From Butyrivibrio sp. (GTDB lineage Bacteria > Bacillota > Clostridia > Lachnospirales > Lachnospiraceae), in the NCBI GenBank assembly GCA_023664865.1, contig JAMPEU010000002.1, forward strand, positions 124,001 through 188,000: a stretch of DNA of 64,000 nt, read 5' to 3'. A program made the translations under genes and the position numbers. Under the pieces are notes generated by a model. That model worked only from the letters and a program-made list of their open reading frames with translations. It was not told the origin of the DNA and did no database searches. Every line of letters begins with the position of its first letter. Positions within the stretch are counted from its first letter, which is position 1. Of the stretch, positions 17,634-26,017 are shown in pieces.

Positions 17634-18395
17634 TCATTCCGCATAGTCTCTCAGCTTTTTACCGGTAAGTGTCAGGAATACTTCTTCCAAAGTGATATTT
17701 TCATCGCCGTCATTAACAAGCTTTTTAAGCTCCGCACTCGTTCCGCAGGCAATAATCTTGCCGTTATCCATGATGGCGATTCTCGTGCAGATTGCCTCTA
17801 CTTCTTCCATATAGTGACTTGTATAAATGACTGTCGCGCCTTTTTTATTCGACTCCGTTATTTTATCCAAAATAAAGTTTCTGGACTGCGGATCGATACC
17901 TACGGTAGGCTCGTCAAAAATCAGCAGCTCCGGATTATGTCCCAGCGCGCAGGCTATATTTAGTCTCCTTTTCATACCGCCGGAAAAGTTCTTCGCAAAT
18001 TCCTGCCTGCGCTCTAACAGCCCGACATATTCCAAAGACTCGTTTACCGCATTTTTCAACTGCTGCCCCTTTATTCCGTAAAGGGAAGTAAACAGTTCCA
18101 CGTTTTCCCATGCTTTAAGATTGCCATGAATAGCAAGCTCCTGCGGAATGTAACCGATTTTATGTATTACCTCTTTTTTCTGCTTCCACGGGTTCCGCCC
18201 CAGCAGTTCAATCTCTCCTGCCGTCGGACGCACGATAGAGCATATCATGTTCATCGTCGTACTCTTGCCCGCGCCGTTCGGTCCCAATAAGCCGAAGATT
18301 TCTCCTTTTTTGATTTCAATATTAAGATTATCCACGACCACCTTATTGTTGTACTTTTTCATTAAGTCCGTGGTTTTTAAGATTACTTCTTCCAT
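17634..18395 (-). CDS. ABC transporter ATPase (NatA/DrrA-like)
   Basis: 253 residues. Walker A GPNGAGKST, signature FSGGMKRRLN, Walker B LLIFDEPTVGID, H-loop TSHYMEEVE. It provides the energy for the two ABC-2 permeases that follow. GGAG sits 8 nt before the ATG. It is the first gene of the five-gene unit ATPase-permease-permease-kinase-regulator. A family B hairpin lies 45 bp upstream of the start, between gene and any promoter, which could affect expression. Confidence 0.92.
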   Translation of the reverse strand: MEEVILKTTDLMKKYNNKVVVDNLNIEIKKGEIFGLLGPNGAGKSTTMNMICSIVRPTAGEIELLGRNPWKQKKEVIHKIGYIPQELAIHGNLKAWENVELFTSLYGIKGQQLKNAVNESLEYVGLLERRQEFAKNFSGGMKRRLNIACALGHNPELLIFDEPTVGIDPQSRNFILDKITESNKKGATVIYTSHYMEEVEAICTRIAIMDNGKIIACGTSAELKKLVNDGDENITLEEVFLTLTGKKLRDYAE

Positions 18396-18439
18396 TACCG
18401 GTCTCCTTTACCTACTATGTTTTGTTATTCTTTGCTGGC

Positions 18440-18523
18440 ACGAGTTTAAATAAAATGAATAAAAACGGAGCTCCGAAGCGGTGGCTAGTCGCTCCTTATT
18501 TTATTCATTTTATTTAAACTCTG
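18440..18523 (-). repeat. Variable-arm hairpin element, family B copy 1
   Basis: Perfect 23-bp inverted arms 18442-18464 and 18499-18521. Read on the minus strand it has the family layout: CAGAGTTT, variable block AAATAAAA, TGAATAAAATAAGGAGCGAC, a loop, GGAGCTCCG, poly-T, then the mirrored arm ending AAACTCGT. It is in the opposite orientation to the other three copies and has a divergent loop (TAGCCACCGCTTC). Confidence 0.85.
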
Positions 18524-18618
18524 ACTATCGAAATAAGATTAATCAATTACAATGTCATAATATCAATTTAAAAAAGAATACGGTAGTGAAAAAAGAAATA
18601 TTTTAGATATGACTTTTG

Positions 18619-19953
18619 TCATGTTTTTGACTTGCTGCGGCTGCGCATATAAAAACACGTTCCCGCTGCGTCGGCAAGGAACCAGCCAATCGGTACGGAC
18701 ATCCAGATACCTGTCACTCCAATTCCTTCAATGGCTGAAAGGGTATATGCCAGCAGCACACGTGTTCCGAGTGATATCACAGTGAGAATAACTGAGATTC
18801 CCGGCTTGTTTATTGCCCTAAAATATCCGTAGAATAAAAATAATAATCCGATACCAAAATAGAACGACGCTTCAATGCGCAGATATCCGACTCCTACCGC
18901 TGCCGTCTCTGCACTGTTTTCATCAAGAAACCATGACATAATCGGCTTGGCGAAACCAACTACCAGTGCCGAAATAAGTACGCAGAATAAGAATGTGCTT
19001 AAGACGGCGTCTTTCATGCCCTTACGGATTCTCTCGTCTTTTCCCGCCCCATAATTCTGCGCCACATATGTTGAGAACGCATTGCCGAAATCCTGCACAG
19101 GCGAATAAGCAAACGAGTCAATCTTGACTGCTGCCGCAAAAGCCGCCATCACCACGGCTCCAAAACTATTGACAAGCCCCTGAACCATCAAAATACCGAA
19201 GTTCATGACCGACTGCTGAAGACATGTAAGCGATGACAGACCAATCAATTCTTTCAGGATATCTTTGCTCCAACATCTGTTTTCTTTCTTAATATGTACT
19301 TCGGGATACTTTTTTACACAATAAATCAAAATACCGACTCCCGCCGTATATTGCGAGATTACCGTCGCTACCGCCGCTCCGCCGACTCCCCACATAAGCA
19401 CCCTTATAAAAAATAAATCAAGGAAAATATTTAAAATCGCTGAAACGCCTAAAAAGCAGAGCGGTATCAGAGAGTTTCCCAGAGCGCGCATAAAGTTAGC
19501 GACAAAATTATATAAAAATGTTGCAGCAATTCCTGCAAATATCCATAAAAGATATTCTTTCATAAGCGGCGCAACCTCTTTAGGAACGCGGAGAAATACA
19601 AGGATTCCATGAAGTCCCGCATATACCAACACATTCAATGCCAGCGCAACCAGTCCTATTATCAGAAACGCCATATAGATTCCTTTTTCCAGCCTGTTGT
19701 AATCACCTCTGCCAAACTGCATGGAAAAAAAGGCGCTGCTACCCATGCAAAGCCCTAAAATAATCGACGTCACAAAGACCATCAGCGTGTAAGAAGAGCC
19801 CACCGCCGCAAGTGCGTTTTCCCCCAAAAACCGCCCGACAATCAAAGTATCCACCACATTATAAAGCTGTTGAAGTACATTTCCCACCATGATTGGAAAA
19901 GCAAACTTTAACAGCTTTTTCATAATATTTCCCTGTGTTAAATCGTAATTCAT
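18619..19953 (-). CDS. MATE family efflux pump
   Basis: 444 residues starting MNYDLTQGNIMKKLLKFAFP, the usual MATE N-terminus; a TTG at 19971 gives a six-residue longer frame with a poorly spaced site. About twelve membrane segments, with the PIMVGNVLQQLYNVVDTLIV signature near the start and a matching second half (IDSFAYSPVQDFGNAFSTYV). It expels cationic compounds using a Na+ or H+ gradient. It overlaps the end of the acetyltransferase gene or abuts it, so the two form a pair that may jointly give resistance. Confidence 0.9.
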   Translation of the reverse strand: MNYDLTQGNIMKKLLKFAFPIMVGNVLQQLYNVVDTLIVGRFLGENALAAVGSSYTLMVFVTSIILGLCMGSSAFFSMQFGRGDYNRLEKGIYMAFLIIGLVALALNVLVYAGLHGILVFLRVPKEVAPLMKEYLLWIFAGIAATFLYNFVANFMRALGNSLIPLCFLGVSAILNIFLDLFFIRVLMWGVGGAAVATVISQYTAGVGILIYCVKKYPEVHIKKENRCWSKDILKELIGLSSLTCLQQSVMNFGILMVQGLVNSFGAVVMAAFAAAVKIDSFAYSPVQDFGNAFSTYVAQNYGAGKDERIRKGMKDAVLSTFLFCVLISALVVGFAKPIMSWFLDENSAETAAVGVGYLRIEASFYFGIGLLFLFYGYFRAINKPGISVILTVISLGTRVLLAYTLSAIEGIGVTGIWMSVPIGWFLADAAGTCFYMRSRSKSKT

Positions 19954-19958
19954 CTGCC

Positions 19959-20537
19959 TTATACCTGCCAAATCTCCGGAAACGGCTTTACTAGCGGCTG
20001 ATTCTGTTTATGCTCGCCAAGCATTTTCTCCATCCATACCATGTTATACCAGCGTCCGAATTTATAACCGCACTGACGGAACTCTCCCACCAGCCGATAA
20101 CCCATTTTTTCATGATAATATACGCTGGCATTGGTGAGATGTTCGTCCTCTTCATATGTATACGCTATGCAGGCGTTTGCATTGAGTATGCCCTGCTTCT
20201 TTAACGCCGTTTCTAAAGCGTCGTACAGTTTCGTTCCTATTTTTTCACGCTTTTTATCCGCCCTTATATAAATCGTCGTCTCCACACACCAGTCATATGC
20301 AGCGCGCTCCTTGAACGGGGCGGCGTATGTGTAGCCTAACAGTTCGCCGTCGCACTCTGCTACAAAGTATGGGTATTTTTTAAGCGTATTCTCTATGCGA
20401 CGATGGAACTCGTCCACAGTCGGCACGACAAGCTCAAATGAGATTGCGGTATCTTTTACATATGGGGTGTATATTTCTAACAGTGCTTCCGCGTCGGCTG
20501 GATTGGCTACGCGGATGTTTATGTTGTGTTCGTTCAT
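19959..20537 (-). CDS. GNAT N-acetyltransferase, phosphinothricin-acetyltransferase-like
   Basis: 192 residues. IRVANPADAEALLEIYTPYV at the start, the FELVVPTVDEFHRRI segment and GYTYAAPFKERAAYDW are characteristic of the Pat/Bar-like branch (COG1247) of GNAT enzymes. The acetyl-CoA loop (IRADKKREKIGTKLYDAL) departs from the canonical Q/RxxGxG/A but is in the right place. It acetylates the amino group of a small molecule such as methionine sulfoximine or phosphinothricin. The Shine-Dalgarno site (AAAGGA) is unusually far, about 15 nt, from the ATG. Confidence 0.85.
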   Translation of the reverse strand: MNEHNINIRVANPADAEALLEIYTPYVKDTAISFELVVPTVDEFHRRIENTLKKYPYFVAECDGELLGYTYAAPFKERAAYDWCVETTIYIRADKKREKIGTKLYDALETALKKQGILNANACIAYTYEEDEHLTNASVYYHEKMGYRLVGEFRQCGYKFGRWYNMVWMEKMLGEHKQNQPLVKPFPEIWQV

Positions 20538-20637
20538 GGGGGATGATTTTGTTCCTTTCTTGGTGAATTCTCTATTTTATATTTAATATCCGGCTGCATC
20601 CGGCTTAAAATCTGTTTCATTTGTTTCTCTGCTTTTT

Positions 20638-20733
20638 CTGTCACTTTTTTTCTGTCGCTTTTTTTCTGTCACTTTTTTCTGTCACTTTTTTATCGCCATT
20701 TTTTTATCGCCGTTTTTTTATCGCCGTTTTTTA
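20638..20733. repeat. Seven T-tract tandem repeats, two unit types
   Basis: About four units of TGTC(A/G)CTTTTTTT(C) pass into three units of TCGCC(A/G)TTTTTTTA, each 13-14 bp. They lie in the 417-bp gap (20538-20954) between the acetyltransferase gene and the small gene of the defence locus. The rest of the gap is AT-rich and shows only a 33-codon frame (20804-20902, minus) without support. Confidence 0.75.
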
Positions 20734-20954
20734 TTTAGATTTATTAATGCCATCTTAATACCTTTTTTAAATCGTAGCATTTCTATCTCTAATCGCAACT
20801 TTTTCACTTTCCATAAAAACAAGTATTTAGCGCTATCTCTTGGATAACAATACTGCTTGCTTTTCTGCTGATTCCGTTGATTTTTTCAATAATCAGTCGC
20901 ATAATGCCGGAATCATCCTGCCTTCTAAGCTTTTTATATATTAGACTTTACTTT

Positions 20955-21377
20955 TTATGAAATTTCTAGCACATCATAAATTGCACTTAGGCAATCTTCC
21001 GTTGTCAGAACATTCCCATTCTCAAAATATATAACGGTAATATTAAGGTTCTTGCTTTGTTCTTGACTAATAACTGCTTCATTTAGAATATTCTCAAGTT
21101 GCTGTTCATTCTCTCTTGCAATACCTAATGCTCTCCTCCAATATTTCACAAAGTGGTTTTTAAACTTAGAATAATCTGCATATAATCCACTAGGATTTCC
21201 ATTAGCAACATACCCCATTTGTTGTTGGATACATGCCCCCAGCTTATTTATATATTCATAAACTAAATTTTCTTTATCTATAACGCTTGTCACACTGGTA
21301 GAATTTGATAAAATATCCCTGTTAAATAGTATACCCATTTCTCTTTGAAATTGATTACCTGTATTAATATACTGCAT
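20955..21377 (-). CDS. Unknown small protein at the end of the defence locus
   Basis: 140 residues, largely helical by eye, no recognisable motif, no signal peptide. It has Gln/Asn-rich stretches and one WRRALGIAREN segment. AAGGAATCAAT precedes the ATG, a fair ribosome binding site. The gene is AT-rich like the restriction genes upstream and lies about 130 bp after the DUF4365-like gene in the same direction. It may be an accessory of that gene or an independent acquisition; no function can be assigned. Confidence 0.6.
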   Translation of the reverse strand: MQYINTGNQFQREMGILFNRDILSNSTSVTSVIDKENLVYEYINKLGACIQQQMGYVANGNPSGLYADYSKFKNHFVKYWRRALGIARENEQQLENILNEAVISQEQSKNLNITVIYFENGNVLTTEDCLSAIYDVLEIS

Positions 21378-21505
21378 ATTGATTCCTTCTTTCTATATTT
21401 TATTTTCTTTAATTTAACACTATCTTTCTCGCGTTTAATCGCATCTTAACCTTTGTAAGACTTTTTTACACAGTCATTATAATCTGTTACATATCAGCTT
21501 TTCAA

Positions 21506-23317
21506 TTAAAGTCCACACTCTAGTTCTTTACAAAATTTGCATATTGGATAATCCTTAAAACTTTGCTTTGTTACATCATCTAATCTCGCGTAAACTTCTT
21601 TTGCCTTATCTTCTTCTCCAAGCAATATATACGCACCTACTTTTAATGACAAATCATCATTATCCCTTGCAATTTTTCTAAGATTTCGCATTTCTTTTTC
21701 TAAAAGATTATTCTTTCGTTTCAATAATTGATAGCGATTTATCACATGAATAATACTTGCTTTATTAGAATCTTTTCGCTCTAACCAATAACATAATTCT
21801 AATGCAGCATTATAATATTCATCATCATTGGTTGCATCATAAACTTTTATCAATTCCAATAAGAAAAGCGTCACTTGATTAATATAATCTAATGATATAG
21901 TAATCTCTTTGATATGTTTTATGATTATCGGCAAATCAATATTAGATGCCTCTATCATCTCGTCCTTTGTCAACATTATAAAATATGTACTATCAAACTC
22001 TATTTTATCAGTAGTAATACCTTTAAAAATAACAGGTGCATCATAATATCCAAATAAATCAAATTTATCGTCATCATTTCTACGAAGCGCACAAATCAAC
22101 AGTTTCAAATTTCCAACCGATATTGTACCTAATGTGCTATCCTTTATATTCAAGTCAACCTCTTTATTCTCAAGTATACCTTCTACAAGTAAGTTAAGAT
22201 TTCTATCATCGTTCTCAGAAAGGTTCTCATAATCTAAATCCTCTTTTGCATGTACTAATTGTAATACTTTATCAACCTTCTCTAACCATTCAATATGTTT
22301 CTGTAATTTATCAATATCTGGTATATGTCCTGTTTTATCAGCCTTCAATTCCATAGGAATAGCAAGATTGTTAATTTCCATATCTTTTGTCTGTAATAGC
22401 TTTAAGAAAAACTTTTCATCATTCAATCTTTCTTTCAAACTGCCATTAAGTTTATACTTATATTTTAAAGTTTTATTATTTATATCAAAAATCAGTCTAT
22501 GGCTCTTACCAAACTGGATTTCTTCATGATCTGCAAATATTATTCTTTTAAAATTTTTATAGAATATTGTATTACCTGCTTTAACCGTTCCCTGTCTTTC
22601 CGAAAAAATAACACTTATCTTTTCTATATATTCAATAGGCATCTTCACATCATATCCAATATCTGTATATAAATATACTCCATGTGCAAAAAGATACTTA
22701 AGCGGAAAGCTATTATCGTTACTGCTTTGATTCTGCACAGATGTAAAACCAAATGACAACTCTCTAAAATCCTCTTTCTTTACTTTGCTATCATCAATCT
22801 CAAACGATGAACCAATATAAGCTCTCTGTAATTTATAATTTCTCACAAAATTGATAAATATATCAGAAATTTCATCTCTGTCATTAGGCATCCGTATTAA
22901 TGGAACATTCTTTGTTTTTTGCTTTTCATTACAATCTTTCAACAACTGCTTAAGCTCAAATGGCAAAAGCTGAGAATAGTACATCTGCTCCTTCTCTCCA
23001 TGTAAATCAAAAGACACCACGAGTAGCATTGCTCCACCTGCATCCAAAAAATTTTGTAAATCACTTATGTCAATCGGATATGATTTTTTAGTTACTTCCG
23101 GTGCTTGCAATATACAGCCTTTAACCTGCACATCAACATGTCCATCCATATCACTCTTCTCGTGGTTTATTCCCTTATGTCCATAAACAAGAATGCAACC
23201 ATCAAAAGATGGTCCCTTCTCCTTAGTAGGAATACATGGAACTAAGTAACCCGTCTTTGAAATTTTAGCCATCACAACGCTTACTGCAAGACTCTCAACG
23301 TCTATTTCTGCACTCAT
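21506..23317 (-). CDS. DUF4365-like protein, putative nuclease fold
   Basis: 603 residues. The N-terminal 150 residues resemble DUF4365: an early helix, D39 in GPSFDGCILVYG, and HVDVQVKG with Q64-V-K66. This gives the D...QxK arrangement of PD-(D/E)xK-like nucleases of the Mrr/Hjc type. The remaining 450 residues are unassigned, with beta-rich text around 200-300 and helical repeats at the C-terminus. GGAGGG sits 3-4 nt before the ATG. It follows hsdM after 89 bp and shares the AT-rich codon use of the restriction genes, so it may be an extra effector of the locus. Nuclease activity is inference. Confidence 0.6.
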   Translation of the reverse strand: MSAEIDVESLAVSVVMAKISKTGYLVPCIPTKEKGPSFDGCILVYGHKGINHEKSDMDGHVDVQVKGCILQAPEVTKKSYPIDISDLQNFLDAGGAMLLVVSFDLHGEKEQMYYSQLLPFELKQLLKDCNEKQKTKNVPLIRMPNDRDEISDIFINFVRNYKLQRAYIGSSFEIDDSKVKKEDFRELSFGFTSVQNQSSNDNSFPLKYLFAHGVYLYTDIGYDVKMPIEYIEKISVIFSERQGTVKAGNTIFYKNFKRIIFADHEEIQFGKSHRLIFDINNKTLKYKYKLNGSLKERLNDEKFFLKLLQTKDMEINNLAIPMELKADKTGHIPDIDKLQKHIEWLEKVDKVLQLVHAKEDLDYENLSENDDRNLNLLVEGILENKEVDLNIKDSTLGTISVGNLKLLICALRRNDDDKFDLFGYYDAPVIFKGITTDKIEFDSTYFIMLTKDEMIEASNIDLPIIIKHIKEITISLDYINQVTLFLLELIKVYDATNDDEYYNAALELCYWLERKDSNKASIIHVINRYQLLKRKNNLLEKEMRNLRKIARDNDDLSLKVGAYILLGEEDKAKEVYARLDDVTKQSFKDYPICKFCKELECGL

Positions 23318-23406
23318 TAACCCTCCACTCCATTATTTATATTCATTATTTTTCATCAAACATCGTTCTATATGATATACGCTAATAACCATCTGCTCAC
23401 TTTTTA

Positions 23407-24894
23407 TTATTTTTTCAACTGCTGTTTCAATTCCCTAAAGCTCTCCAATGCACTTTCCAAATTCTCTATAATATCATCTGCAAGCTCATCAGGATTTGGA
23501 AGATTATCCAAGTCAGCAAGCGATTTATCTTTCAGCCAAAATATATCTAAGCTTGTCTTATCCCGTTTCAAAATTTCATCCACACTAAATCTGCGCCAGC
23601 GTCCTTCCGGATTTTGTTCTGAGTAGGTTTCTTTGCGCTCATAACGGTTTTTCGGATTATAACATGATATAAACTCCTCTAAATCTTTATCTGTCATTGG
23701 ATTCTGTCTTAAAGTAAAGTGAATATTTGTACGGAAATCATATATCCAGACATCTTTTGTCTGGGTGTCTGCACTTGCCGGACGTTTATCAAAGAAAATA
23801 ACATTCGCTTTTACACCCTGTTTATAAAAAATCCCTGTCGGAAGTCTCAAAATCGTATGTAAATCTGTTGTCTGCAATAAGTTTTTGCGGATTACTTCGC
23901 CCGGACCGCCTTCAAACAAAACATTATCAGGAACAACTACTGCCGCTTTTCCTGTTGGTTTTAAGATAGTATTAATATGCTGGACAAAATTCAACTGCTT
24001 ATTGGAACTTGTTGTCCAAAAATCCTGTCTGTTATAAATTAAATCTTCACCATCCTGCCTACCCTCCTCATTTGTAAACCTCAGTGCAGATTTTTTCCCA
24101 AAAGGCGGATTTGTTAAAACATAATCTACCCGATATCCCGGATCTGTCAAAAGAGAGTCTCCATGAACAATTGGAACTTTTCCGTAAATGTCTCCGATAT
24201 TATGAAGATATAAATTCATTAATGCCATCTTAAAAGTCTCGGCAACAATCTCATTGCCATAAAATGTTTGATTCTTTAAAAATTCTTTTTGTTCGCGGTC
24301 AAGGGCATAGTTATCCGGATTAGAAATATACTCCTGCGCCGCCAGAAAAAATCCGCCGCTTCCACAACATGGATCGGCTATTGTTTTCATCGGTTCAGGC
24401 TGTACGCATTTTATCATTGCCTTAATAATCGGTCTTGGAGTAAAATACTGCCCCGCAGCGGATTTTACATCTTCTGCATTTTTCTGCAGTAAGCCTTCAT
24501 AAATTTCACCCTTGACATCCGATGACATTGAAACCCATTTTTCCTTATCTATCATTTGCACAATACGGTATAAAATTGCAGCATTACTGATTTTATTTAC
24601 TGAGCCCTTGAAAATCTGTCCAAGAATTCCACTCTGCTCTCCAAGTTTCTCAAGTGTTTTCTTATATTGGTTTTCTAAATCTGCTCCTGTTAAAGCATTC
24701 ATATCAGACCACGCATAGCCTTTGGGAATACCAGTTTCTTTCTTATAGGGCGGCTTTGTATATTCATCTGACATTTTTAGAAAAATCAAATATGTCAACT
24801 GCTCTAAATAATCACCATAAGAAACGCCATCATCGCGTAAAGGATCACACATTCCCCATACTTTTGAAATTATAGTTGATGAATTATCACTCAT
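23407..24894 (-). CDS. hsdM: Type I restriction-modification DNA methyltransferase subunit
   Basis: 495 residues. N-terminal HsdM helical domain (MCDPLRDDGVSYGDYLEQLT), then the methylase core with DPCCGSGGFFLAA (AdoMet-binding motif I) and NPPFGKK (the NPPF catalytic motif IV of N6-adenine methylases). It pairs with HsdS to methylate adenine at the recognition site. The ATG overlaps the hsdS stop by 4 bp. The gene order R-S-M places the methylase last, so modification depends on the same transcript unless an internal promoter exists. Confidence 0.94.
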   Translation of the reverse strand: MSDNSSTIISKVWGMCDPLRDDGVSYGDYLEQLTYLIFLKMSDEYTKPPYKKETGIPKGYAWSDMNALTGADLENQYKKTLEKLGEQSGILGQIFKGSVNKISNAAILYRIVQMIDKEKWVSMSSDVKGEIYEGLLQKNAEDVKSAAGQYFTPRPIIKAMIKCVQPEPMKTIADPCCGSGGFFLAAQEYISNPDNYALDREQKEFLKNQTFYGNEIVAETFKMALMNLYLHNIGDIYGKVPIVHGDSLLTDPGYRVDYVLTNPPFGKKSALRFTNEEGRQDGEDLIYNRQDFWTTSSNKQLNFVQHINTILKPTGKAAVVVPDNVLFEGGPGEVIRKNLLQTTDLHTILRLPTGIFYKQGVKANVIFFDKRPASADTQTKDVWIYDFRTNIHFTLRQNPMTDKDLEEFISCYNPKNRYERKETYSEQNPEGRWRRFSVDEILKRDKTSLDIFWLKDKSLADLDNLPNPDELADDIIENLESALESFRELKQQLKK

Positions 24895-26006
24895 GATGAA
24901 AGTCTCCCTTCAAATGCGCTCTTTAATATGCTTTGGTGCATAGCTTCTGCTTGTAATAAAGCATTCTCTACTACTTTAGCAATATTTTCATAAACAGATA
25001 ATTTATTTTCAATATCAATCACTATTTCTCTCTGTTTTTCTTTACTGGAAACATACGGAATTTCTAACTCTCGTAACACATTTAATCCTACAGTCTTCTG
25101 TGCCGTTCCTGTTGCCCTTTTTGATGCTTGTGCATATACATATGGTGATTGGAGAGCATAATATAAAAACTTCTGAGTAATGATTTCGTTCGGTCTAAGT
25201 AGAGCAATATGACGTTGAAAGCAAAAATCCTTTTCAAAATCTATTAAAACAGGAATCCCGAAAGATCCTGTGACTGTATAAAGGACATCTCCTTGTTTCG
25301 GCTTTCTTGTATCAGAAATAGCATCAAAATAATCTTTTCCTACATAAGCCGTATTTTCCCAATTAATCACATGATTATTAATGTTCGATATCATTATAAA
25401 GGGAATGCCCTTTTTCGATTTAGGGGGTGGCATATGGTCTCCATCAGTTATAGATTGGCAAACATCTTGAAGTTTAATATGTTCACACCCACTAAATGCT
25501 TCTTTTAATACAGCTTGACGATAAACATCCAATTGTTGCTTAATATTTTTTAGTGTTTCTTTTCCTGCATCAAGTTTTGAAAATAATTCTTCAATGTGGC
25601 AAACAATTCTTTTCTGTTCATCATGTGTAGGCACAGGTAAATCCATTTTTTCAATATATTGATAATGTCTTGCATATCCTCTATCTGACATTATCAATGT
25701 AAGATATTGTGTTCCATAGTATAAATATTTAGGCAGTACAATATCTTTCGCCTGCAAAATTTTAGTTCCATCTGCACCTGAGCCAAACGGAAAATCAATA
25801 TATTTCACAATACGCGTATGATCTCCAAATATCAAAACAGGCAATTCACAATTAACTTTTTTTTCGATATTATCTGTGTATCCGCCAATAAGCTGTTGCC
25901 CTTGATCAATAACGGCAAGCAATCCTTTTTCTTTGTAATCTTTTCTCTTTATTTTCCCGGCAGAAGGAACAGATATTTTTTTGACTAAAGTTTTATATAT
26001 TGCCAC
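24891..26006 (-). CDS. hsdS: Type I restriction-modification specificity subunit
   Basis: 371 residues with two target-recognition domains (about 1-130 and 175-325), each followed by a helical spacer: FSKLDAGKETLKNIKQQL in the middle and an IENKLSVYENIAKVVENAL helix at the end. PTHDEQKRIV and SSKEKQREIV are the typical repeated ends of each recognition domain. The second domain determines one half of a bipartite site. It sits 11 bp after hsdR. No inverted repeats or spare hsdS fragments are nearby, so no sign of phase-variable shuffling. Confidence 0.92.
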   Translation of the reverse strand: MAIYKTLVKKISVPSAGKIKRKDYKEKGLLAVIDQGQQLIGGYTDNIEKKVNCELPVLIFGDHTRIVKYIDFPFGSGADGTKILQAKDIVLPKYLYYGTQYLTLIMSDRGYARHYQYIEKMDLPVPTHDEQKRIVCHIEELFSKLDAGKETLKNIKQQLDVYRQAVLKEAFSGCEHIKLQDVCQSITDGDHMPPPKSKKGIPFIMISNINNHVINWENTAYVGKDYFDAISDTRKPKQGDVLYTVTGSFGIPVLIDFEKDFCFQRHIALLRPNEIITQKFLYYALQSPYVYAQASKRATGTAQKTVGLNVLRELEIPYVSSKEKQREIVIDIENKLSVYENIAKVVENALLQAEAMHQSILKSAFEGRLSS

Positions 26007-26017
26007 TATTTGTCTCC

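Noticed and set aside
20638-20733. CRISPR-like array
   Set aside because: Units are only 13-14 bp with no unique spacers and no cas genes; it is a plain tandem repeat.
20804-20902. Small gene of 32 residues on the minus strand
   Set aside because: Has an ATG but no good ribosome binding site or recognisable sequence; could be chance.
24891-26006. Phase-variable hsdS
   Set aside because: No inverted repeats, recombinase gene or partial hsdS copies nearby.
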